Source of the DNA: Synechococcus sp. CCY 0621
GTDB lineage: Bacteria > Cyanobacteriota > Cyanobacteriia > PCC-6307 > Cyanobiaceae
DNA: 64,000 nucleotides
Direction of reading: 5' to 3'
Assembly: GCF_019038465.1 (NCBI RefSeq)
Contig: NZ_JAFKRH010000042.1
Coordinates: 41,720 to 105,719 of the forward strand
Shown: piece after piece, positions 57,753 through 64,000 of the stretch
Layout of the letters: every line of letters begins with the position of its first letter
Numbering within the stretch: the first letter of the stretch is position 1
The notes under the pieces: model-generated
Database searches by the model: none
What the model was told of the DNA's origin: nothing
The model's input: only the letters and a program-made list of their open reading frames with translations
Position numbers and translations under genes: made by a program

Positions 57753-60481
57753 CAGCTGCCCGCGGGTTTGATCACCCGCACGGCGCTGGCCCGCAGCCGT
57801 CCAGATTTGGTGGTGGCGGGGGGTTTCTTGGCGGCGGCTGGCTTGGGGGTCGCCTTTTTGGCGGCCGTTGCCTTGGTGGCGGGCTTGGCGGCAGCTCTGG
57901 TGGCGCTGCGGGCCTTGGCTGCGCCCTTGCTGGTGGCAGCCTTGGCGGCCAGCAGCTCCACCGCCTGCTCCAGGGAAATGGTGTCGGCGGTGGTGCCCTC
58001 AGGCAGGGAGGCGTTCACCTTGCCCTGCTTGACGTACAGCCCGTAGGGACCGTCGAACAGCTGGATCGACTCCTCCGAGCCCTCCGGCGCCCCCAGATCC
58101 TTGAGGGCCGTGCGACCGCCTCGGCCCTTCTTGGGCATGGCCAGCAGCTCCAGGGCCCGGCTGAGGCCCACCGCCAGCACGTCGTCCTCGGCCTTGAGGG
58201 AGCGGTAGTCCTTCTCCCCCTTGCCCTTGTCGTGGACCACGTAGGGGCCGAAGCGTCCAAGCCCGGCCTGCACCTTGCCCCCCTCCGGGTGCTCACCCAG
58301 GTGGCGGGGCAGCCGCAGCAGCCCCAGGGCGTCCTCCAGGCTGAGGTCCTCGGGCTTGACGCCCTTGGGCAGGGAGGCCCGTTTGGGCTTGGGCACCTCC
58401 TCGCTCACCTGGCCGCGCTGCACATAGGGGCCGTATTGGCCGAACAGCAGGTACACCTGCTCGCCGCTCTCGGGGTCCTCCCCGAGCGATTCGGGGCCTT
58501 CGGCCTTCTGGCGCAGCAGCAGCTCGGCCTTCTCGGCATCGAGATCGGCCGGCGTGATCTCCTGGGGCAGGGTGGCTTTGAGCAGCTCCTCGCTGCCGTC
58601 CTCCGCCACCCGCTTGGTCTCGAGGTAGGCACCGAAACGGCCGATGCGCACCACGCAGGGCAGACCCTCCAGCACCACCGTGCGCGAAATGCCGGGGTCG
58701 ATGTCGCCCTCCCGTTGCTGCACCTGGGTCTCCAGGCCCTTCTCCCCCTTGTAGAAGCCCTCCAGGTAAGGCAGCCAGGACACCTTGCCGGTGGAGATCT
58801 CGTCGAGGGTGTGCTCCATCTTCGAGGTGAAGGCCGTGTCCACCAGGTCGGGGAAGTGCTCCTCCAGCAGGGCCGTCACCGCGAAGGCCGTGAAGCTGGG
58901 GGTGAGGGAGTTGTTCTGCAGGGTGGCGTAACCCCGGTCGACGATGGTGCCGATGATGCTGGCGTAGGTGGAGGGCCGACCGATGCCCTCCTTCTCCAGG
59001 GTCTTGACCAGGGCGGCCTCGCTGTAGCGGGCGGGGGGCTGGGTCTGGTGGCCGAGGGCCTCCACCGTCCGGCAGACGGGGGCATCACCGACGGCGAGCG
59101 ACGGCAGCAGCACCTCCTGGCCCTCCAGGGCCGCGTCAGGGTCGTCGCTGCCCTCCACATAGGCGCGGAAGAAACCGGCGAAGTCGATGCGCTTGCCGCT
59201 GGCCCGGAAAGTGGCGCCCGCCGCTTCAATGTCGACGGCCAGCAGGGTGAGCCGGGCGTCGGCCATCTGGCTGGCCACGGTGCGCTTCCAGATCAGCTCG
59301 TAGAGCGCCAGATCGCGGCCATCAAGGCCGGAATCCTTGGGCGTGCGGAAGCTCTCGCCGGCGGGCCGGATCGCCTCGTGGGCCTCCTGGGCATTGCGGG
59401 CCTTGGTGCTGAACTGGCGTGGCTCCGGGCTGAGAAATTCCTTGCCGTACATCGCGCCGACGCAGTTGCGCGCCGCCGTCAGGGCCTGGTCGGAGAGGTG
59501 CACCGAGTCGGTGCGCATGTAGGTGATGAAACCCCGCTCGTAAAGAGCCTGGGCCGTGCGCATGGTGTCGCGGGCCGAGAGCCGCAGCTTGCGGTTGGAC
59601 TCCTGCTGCAGGGTGCTGGTGGTGAAGGGGGGCACGGGCCGCCGCACCGTGGGCTTCTCCTCCACCGCCGACACCCGCCAGGGGGAGCTTTCCACGGCGG
59701 CCTTGAGCGCGCCGGCCTCAGCTTCACTGAGCAGCTTCACCTTGCTGCCCGGCTTGAGGCCGCCGGTGGTCTCGTCGAAATCGGAGCCGCCGGCGATGCG
59801 CTCGGACCCCAGGTGGGTCAGCTTGGCTTCAAATGGCACAGCGGCCTGCGCGAGGCCGGCCTTGAGATCCCAGTAACTGCCGCTGCGGAAGGCGCGGCGG
59901 GCCCGCTCACGCTGCACCAGCAGCCGCACCGCCACCGACTGCACCCGTCCGGCGGACAGGCCCCAGGCCACTTTCTTCCACAGCAGGGGCGACAGGGTGT
60001 AGCCCACCAGGCGATCGAGGATGCGGCGGGTCTCCTGGGCATGGACCAGCTCCATGTCAAGGTCGCGGGTCTGGTCGAGGGCGCGACCGATGGCCTCCTT
60101 GGTGATCTCGTGGAACACCATCCGCTTCACCGGCACCTTCGGCCCCAGGAGCTGAAGCAGGTGCCAGCTGATGCTCTCGCCTTCCCGGTCTTCGTCCGTG
60201 GCCAGCAGCAGCTGGTCGGCATCCTTGAGGGCGTCCTTGAGCTCCTTCACCACCTTTTTCTTGTCCTTGGGCACCACGTAGAGGGGCTCAAAGGCGTTGG
60301 CGGTGTTGACGCCGAGGTTGGCCCACTTCTCTCCCTTGTGGGCCGCAGGAATCTCGCTGGCGTTGTTGGGTAGATCGCGCACATGGCCCATCGACGCCTC
60401 CACACGGAAGGTCTTGGGCAGGAACGCCCGGATGGTGCGGGCCTTGGTGGGGCTCTCGACGATGACCAGGGTGTGGGCCAC
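57752..60481 (-). CDS. topA: DNA topoisomerase I
   Basis: A 909-residue protein from GTG 60481 ([16 protein letters not shown]). The toprim acidic motif is ATDEDREGE (94-102), [12 protein letters not shown] is in the cleavage domain, and the catalytic Tyr is Y321 in [12 protein letters not shown]. From about 560 on, repeats of the FGAYLE/YGPYV type replace classical zinc fingers. The last about 70 residues are Ala/Lys/Thr-rich, histone-H1-like. It relaxes negative supercoils. First gene of the topA-lipoprotein-DUF2232-cobT-binding protein operon; divergent from ndhB. Confidence 0.96.
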   Translation of the reverse strand: MAHTLVIVESPTKARTIRAFLPKTFRVEASMGHVRDLPNNASEIPAAHKGEKWANLGVNTANAFEPLYVVPKDKKKVVKELKDALKDADQLLLATDEDREGESISWHLLQLLGPKVPVKRMVFHEITKEAIGRALDQTRDLDMELVHAQETRRILDRLVGYTLSPLLWKKVAWGLSAGRVQSVAVRLLVQRERARRAFRSGSYWDLKAGLAQAAVPFEAKLTHLGSERIAGGSDFDETTGGLKPGSKVKLLSEAEAGALKAAVESSPWRVSAVEEKPTVRRPVPPFTTSTLQQESNRKLRLSARDTMRTAQALYERGFITYMRTDSVHLSDQALTAARNCVGAMYGKEFLSPEPRQFSTKARNAQEAHEAIRPAGESFRTPKDSGLDGRDLALYELIWKRTVASQMADARLTLLAVDIEAAGATFRASGKRIDFAGFFRAYVEGSDDPDAALEGQEVLLPSLAVGDAPVCRTVEALGHQTQPPARYSEAALVKTLEKEGIGRPSTYASIIGTIVDRGYATLQNNSLTPSFTAFAVTALLEEHFPDLVDTAFTSKMEHTLDEISTGKVSWLPYLEGFYKGEKGLETQVQQREGDIDPGISRTVVLEGLPCVVRIGRFGAYLETKRVAEDGSEELLKATLPQEITPADLDAEKAELLLRQKAEGPESLGEDPESGEQVYLLFGQYGPYVQRGQVSEEVPKPKRASLPKGVKPEDLSLEDALGLLRLPRHLGEHPEGGKVQAGLGRFGPYVVHDKGKGEKDYRSLKAEDDVLAVGLSRALELLAMPKKGRGGRTALKDLGAPEGSEESIQLFDGPYGLYVKQGKVNASLPEGTTADTISLEQAVELLAAKAATSKGAAKARSATRAAAKPATKATAAKKATPKPAAAKKPPATTKSGRLRASAVRVIKPAGS

Positions 60482-60602
60482 GGGAAGGCGCGATACCGCT
60501 TCCTTCTTTATCGCATCGGCGGACCCGGCGGGTATCGGGGCACCAGACCGCCCCCCCAGATGGCGGCTACAGTCCGCCACATCGCGTGCCTCCCCGAACC
60601 CT

Positions 60603-62207
60603 GTGGCAGACCTGTTTCTGGCAGCAGCGAGCTCCGTCACCACGGCCGCTTCCGCCGCCGAAGCCATTGCTTCCGGTCTGGGCACCGGTGCGCTGGCCCT
60701 GCAGCTGAATGCCGGGGCGATCGCTCCGGAAGTGGCCGTCCTGCTCACCCTGGTGGTGTGCCTCGTGGTCGACCTGGCCGGTGAGAAAGCCGCCAGCCGC
60801 TGGGTGCCGCCGATCTGTTACGGCGGCCTGGGGGCCTCCCTGGTGCTGCTGGCCCTGCAGTGGGACAGCCCCCTGGAGCCCTCCTTCCTCGGTTCTTTCC
60901 TGGCCGACAACCTGGCGATCGCCTTCCGGGCGGTGGTGGCCGCCTCCACCTTGATCTCCCTGCTGCTGAGCTGGCGCTACGTGGAGCGCAGCGGCACGCC
61001 GATGGGCGAATACGCCGCGATCCTGCTGGCCGCCACCCTCGGGGCCATGTTCCTGTGCGGCTCCACCGACCTGGTGAGCATCTTCATTTCCCTGGAAACC
61101 CTCTCGGTAGCGAGCTATCTGCTGGCGGGATACATGAAGCGGGATGCCCGCAGTTCCGAGGCGGCCCTGAAGTACCTGCTGGTGGGATCGGCCGCCGCCG
61201 CGGTGTTCCTCTACGGCGCCTCCCTGCTCTACGGCCTCAGCGGCGGTGCCACCAGCCTGGCCACCATCGGCGTGGCCCTGCAGACCAGCGCCTCACCGAT
61301 CACGGCTCTGGCCCTGGTGTTCGTGCTGGCCACGGTGGCGTTCAAGATCGCGGCGGTTCCTTTCCACCAGTGGACCCCCGACGTCTATGAGGGTTCCCCC
61401 ACGCCGGTGGTTGCTTTTCTGTCGGTGGGCTCCAAGGCCGCCGGTTTCGCCCTGGCGGTGCGGCTCCTGGTGGGCTGTTTCGAGAGCTTCGATGCCCAGT
61501 GGAAGTTCCTGTTCACCGTGCTGGCGGTGCTGAGCATGGTGCTGGGCAACGTGGTGGCCCTGGCCCAGACCTCGATGAAGCGGATGCTTGCTTACAGCTC
61601 CATCGGTCAGGCCGGCTTCGTGATGATCGGCCTGGTGTGCGGCACAGAGGACGGCTTCTCGGCAATGGTGCTGTACATGGCGGCCTATCTGTTCATGAAC
61701 CTGGGCGCCTTCGCCTGCATCATCCTGTTCTCTCTGCGCACCGGCAGCGACCGCATTGCTGACTACGCGGGCCTTTACCAGAAGGATCCCCTGATCACCC
61801 TGGGGCTGAGTCTGTGCCTGCTCTCCCTTGGTGGCATCCCACCGATGCTGGGCTTCTTCGGCAAGATCTACCTCTTCTTCGCCGGCTGGGCCGACCATCA
61901 ATACCTGCTGGTGGTGGTGGGTCTGGTCACCTCCGTGGTGTCGATCTACTACTACATCTCGGTGATCAAGATGATGGTGGTCAAAGAACCCCAGGAGGCC
62001 TCCGATGTGGTGAAGGCCTACCCCGCCATCACCTGGAATCTGGCCGGCATGCAGCCCCTGCGGGCGGCCCTGGTGGGCTGCGTGGTGATCACCGCCGTAG
62101 GCGGCGTTCTCTCCAGCCCCCTGTTCGACTGGGCCAGCTCCACCGTGGCCGGCACCCCGATCCTGCAGCAGGCCATCGCCGCCGCGGCCATCGCTCCACT
62201 GGGCTGA
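60603..62207 (+). CDS. ndhB: NAD(P)H-quinone oxidoreductase subunit 2 (NDH-1)
   Basis: A 534-residue membrane protein from GTG 60603 with about fourteen helices. [40 protein letters not shown] and [20 protein letters not shown] (the lysine and PFHQW motif of antiporter-like subunits) are present, as are [20 protein letters not shown] and [20 protein letters not shown]. It is a proton-pumping subunit of thylakoid NDH-1, working in respiration and cyclic electron flow. Confidence 0.97.
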   Translation: MADLFLAAASSVTTAASAAEAIASGLGTGALALQLNAGAIAPEVAVLLTLVVCLVVDLAGEKAASRWVPPICYGGLGASLVLLALQWDSPLEPSFLGSFLADNLAIAFRAVVAASTLISLLLSWRYVERSGTPMGEYAAILLAATLGAMFLCGSTDLVSIFISLETLSVASYLLAGYMKRDARSSEAALKYLLVGSAAAAVFLYGASLLYGLSGGATSLATIGVALQTSASPITALALVFVLATVAFKIAAVPFHQWTPDVYEGSPTPVVAFLSVGSKAAGFALAVRLLVGCFESFDAQWKFLFTVLAVLSMVLGNVVALAQTSMKRMLAYSSIGQAGFVMIGLVCGTEDGFSAMVLYMAAYLFMNLGAFACIILFSLRTGSDRIADYAGLYQKDPLITLGLSLCLLSLGGIPPMLGFFGKIYLFFAGWADHQYLLVVVGLVTSVVSIYYYISVIKMMVVKEPQEASDVVKAYPAITWNLAGMQPLRAALVGCVVITAVGGVLSSPLFDWASSTVAGTPILQQAIAAAAIAPLG

Positions 62208-62225
62208 GTTCCTAGCCTAGTGGCC

Positions 62226-62909
62226 ATGGATCTCCCCAACCCACCGGTGGCCGAGCTGGTCCACGTCTCCAAGGTCTATGGCACTGGTGACACCGAAGTC
62301 AGAGCCCTCGACGACCTCTCCCTGACCGTGCAGCAGGGCGACTACCTGGCGGTGATGGGGGCCAGCGGCTCCGGCAAGAGCACGGCGATGAACATCCTCG
62401 GCTGCCTCGACCGGCCCAGCTCCGGCAGCTACCGGCTCAACGGCACCGATGTGGAAAGCCTCGATGACGACGCGCTGGCCGACCTGCGCAACCAGCAGCT
62501 GGGGTTTGTGTTCCAGCAGTTCCATCTGCTGCCCCAGCTGAGTGCCATCGACAACGTGATGCTGCCGATGATCTATGCCCGCATCCCCAAGGAGGAGCGG
62601 CGCCGGCGAGCCCTGGCCGCCCTGGATCGGGTGGGCCTTTCCCACCGGCTGGAGAACAAGCCCAACCAGCTCTCCGGCGGCCAGCAGCAGCGGGTGGCCC
62701 TGGCCCGGGCGATCATCAACGATCCGGCCATGCTCCTGGCCGACGAGCCCACCGGCGCCCTTGATTCCCACACCACGGAGGAGGTGCTCAGCCTCTTCGG
62801 TGATCTCAATGCCCAGGGCATCACGATCCTGCTGGTGACGCACGAAAGCGAGGTGGGCGCCAGGGCCGATCGGGTGGTGCACTTCCGCGACGGCCGCATC
62901 AGCGGCTGA
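62226..62909 (+). CDS. ABC transporter ATP-binding protein, MacB/DevA type
   Basis: 227 residues from ATG 62226 (GTG 62220 possible). Walker A GASGSGKST (about 42-50), Q-loop FVFQQFHLLPQLSAIDNVML, signature QLSGGQQQR, Walker B MLLADEPTGALD and H-loop VTHE are intact. MNILGCLDRPSSG is typical of MacB/DevA ATPases, which work with FtsX-type permeases and HlyD adaptors. Neither partner adjoins in the window; the adaptor at 10319 is of the right type but far away. Confidence 0.92.
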   Translation: MDLPNPPVAELVHVSKVYGTGDTEVRALDDLSLTVQQGDYLAVMGASGSGKSTAMNILGCLDRPSSGSYRLNGTDVESLDDDALADLRNQQLGFVFQQFHLLPQLSAIDNVMLPMIYARIPKEERRRRALAALDRVGLSHRLENKPNQLSGGQQQRVALARAIINDPAMLLADEPTGALDSHTTEEVLSLFGDLNAQGITILLVTHESEVGARADRVVHFRDGRISG

Positions 62910-62947
62910 GCACACCGCTCAACGCAACGGCGGCGACAGGCCAGAGC

Positions 62948-64000
62948 TCAGCCGCGTGAAGGGCGTCCCGCCGGCAGGGGCAGCCTTTCACCGGGCAGGG
63001 GCAGGGGCGAGCGGGGCCGCTCCAGGGTGGCGATCAGCTGGCCCATCAGCAGGGCCACCGCGTCGGTGGCACCACGGCCATCCGGGCCGGCCAGGCCGGC
63101 GAGCAGGCTGCCGCCGGGGTCGAGATCGCCCGGATCGGTGGCGACCCAGCCGCCATCCTGGGGCAGGCGCAGCTCAAAATGCAGGTGGGGACCGGTGCTC
63201 AGGCCCGTACTGCCAACCCGACCGATCACCTCACCCTGGCGCACCATCTCGCCGTCCTTGACGTAGAGCTCGGACAGGTGGCCGTACAGGGTGCGGCGAC
63301 GGGGGCGGTCATGCTCGATCTCCACCGCCAGGCCATAGCCGCCGGCCAGACCGCTGCTGACGACGCGACCGGAGAGGGCCGCCACCACCGGGGTGCCCTC
63401 GGGGGCCGCCAGATCGCGGCCCGCGTGCATCAACCAGCTGCCAATCACCGGATGCAGGCGCCAGCCGAAGCTGCTGGTGGTGACCGCTGAGCCGATCAGG
63501 GGGAAGAGCAGTCGCTGGTTGCCGTTGCCGCCGATCGGGGCAGGCCGGGGGGTGACCCGGAACACGTCGGTGAGCCGGAAGCTGCCGCCGGCGCCGGTGA
63601 GCAAGGCGCTGACAGGGACGGTGATCGGCGGCAGGGGGGAGGCGTCGAGGCCGAAACCGCCGAAGCCGATGCCGCTGCCCCCAGCCGCCAGGTCCCCGTC
63701 TCCCAATCCGTCGGAGAGGCCATCCTTGCGGCCACGGCCGATGATGATCACGCCGCTGTTGCATTCCTGGACCGAGAGTGCCCCGGCACGGCAGGCCTTG
63801 CTGCGGGTGGCCGCCTCCTGGGGCGAGAGCAGGGCGCCGCGCACCCGCACCCGCTCGCCAGGGGTGACCACCCCTTCGCGAACCAGGGCATCAAGGGAGG
63901 CATCGAAGCGGCGGACCGGCTCGGGGCGCCGCTCCTCCATGCCGGGACGGATGGTGGCAGGAGGAGCCTCACCGCCGACCGGCGGTGGCGGCGCCAGGGG
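62948..64000 (-). CDS. M23 family metallopeptidase, N-terminus beyond window
   Basis: 350 codons visible. The frame is open to the window end with a Pro-rich stretch (PLAPPPPVGGEAPP) before ATG 63940, so the true start is probably outside. After a helical segment with LDALVREGVVTPGERVRVRG and two cysteines, a Gly-rich stretch leads to the peptidase domain: GWRLHPVIGSWLMHAGRDLA with the zinc His/Asp, VVAALSGRVVSSGLAGGYGL, and GLSTGPHLHFELRL with the last zinc His. All M23 metal ligands are present, so it is probably an active murein endopeptidase in the periplasm. Confidence 0.88.
   Translation of the reverse strand, partial: PLAPPPPVGGEAPPATIRPGMEERRPEPVRRFDASLDALVREGVVTPGERVRVRGALLSPQEAATRSKACRAGALSVQECNSGVIIIGRGRKDGLSDGLGDGDLAAGGSGIGFGGFGLDASPLPPITVPVSALLTGAGGSFRLTDVFRVTPRPAPIGGNGNQRLLFPLIGSAVTTSSFGWRLHPVIGSWLMHAGRDLAAPEGTPVVAALSGRVVSSGLAGGYGLAVEIEHDRPRRRTLYGHLSELYVKDGEMVRQGEVIGRVGSTGLSTGPHLHFELRLPQDGGWVATDPGDLDPGGSLLAGLAGPDGRGATDAVALLMGQLIATLERPRSPLPLPGERLPLPAGRPSRG

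Overview
The window comes from a GC-rich picocyanobacterium of the Synechococcus/Cyanobium type (alpha-cyanobacterium). Evidence is the oxygenic-photosynthesis genes psaF-psaJ, petC-petA, ndhB and a high-light-inducible protein, a cyAbrB regulator, an aa3 cytochrome oxidase cluster, a CobT/CobM pair, and tight gene packing with many GTG/TTG starts and short overlaps. No rRNA, CRISPR array, prophage or intact insertion sequence is visible. One tRNA (Val, CAC) is present.

Layout. 1-6955: a truncated DUF1400-type hydrolase, an MFS permease, a small acidic protein, and a three-gene export operon (LolD-like ATPase, double-FtsX permease, AttH/CrtC-type lipocalin-like protein) in which every junction is an ATGA overlap. 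7066-8070: an isolated AT-richer glycosyltransferase. 8158-15164: housekeeping and envelope genes (dehydrogenase, ychF, HlyD adaptor, wecB, pilT, hli, tsaD). 15238-23261: the photosynthetic core (psaF-psaJ with a clear terminator, gmk, rqcH, tatC, DUF3067, petC, petA) running into lgt, cobM and an AlkB-like gene through tiny overlaps. 23370-33333: lipoprotein, tRNA-Val, a RodZ-like gene, ppx, ubiA, S66 peptidase, a CpcT/CpeT-like protein, ispD, a GT9 glycosyltransferase, a RCK potassium channel and fabG.

33586-40009 is a surface-glycan island of AT-richer sequence: a GT87-type membrane glycosyltransferase broken by one extra base in a seven-G run, a 593-bp non-coding stretch, then an SDR epimerase, a sugar aminotransferase, a polyisoprenyl-phosphate GT2, a GtrA-type membrane protein and a methyltransferase. 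It lies between fabG and the small gene plus groL that, from memory, neighbour fabG in many picocyanobacteria. 40098-54389: groL, nanE, an ABC-2 exporter, ctaB-ctaA divergent from ctaC-ctaD-ctaE across an intergenic region carrying two perfect inverted repeats, cyAbrB, an HdeD-like protein, ribE, a DUF151 nuclease and an Fe-S aldo/keto reductase. 54405-64000: a compact topA-lipoprotein-DUF2232-cobT-binding-protein operon, ndhB, an ABC ATPase and a partial M23 peptidase.

How the genes fit together: petC/petA, psaF/psaJ and ndhB serve thylakoid electron transport. ctaA and ctaB make heme A for the ctaCDE oxidase. wecB, nanE, the GT genes, the GtrA pair and the island supply and assemble surface sugars. 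cobM and cobT belong to (pseudo)cobalamin synthesis. I found no single gene set that is plainly a new system. The best leads are the poly-G-disrupted glycosyltransferase and its island, the FtsX/lipocalin export operon with a tandem repeat in front of it, and the repeat-bearing ctaA/ctaC control region with a Met/His-rich insert in CtaC.
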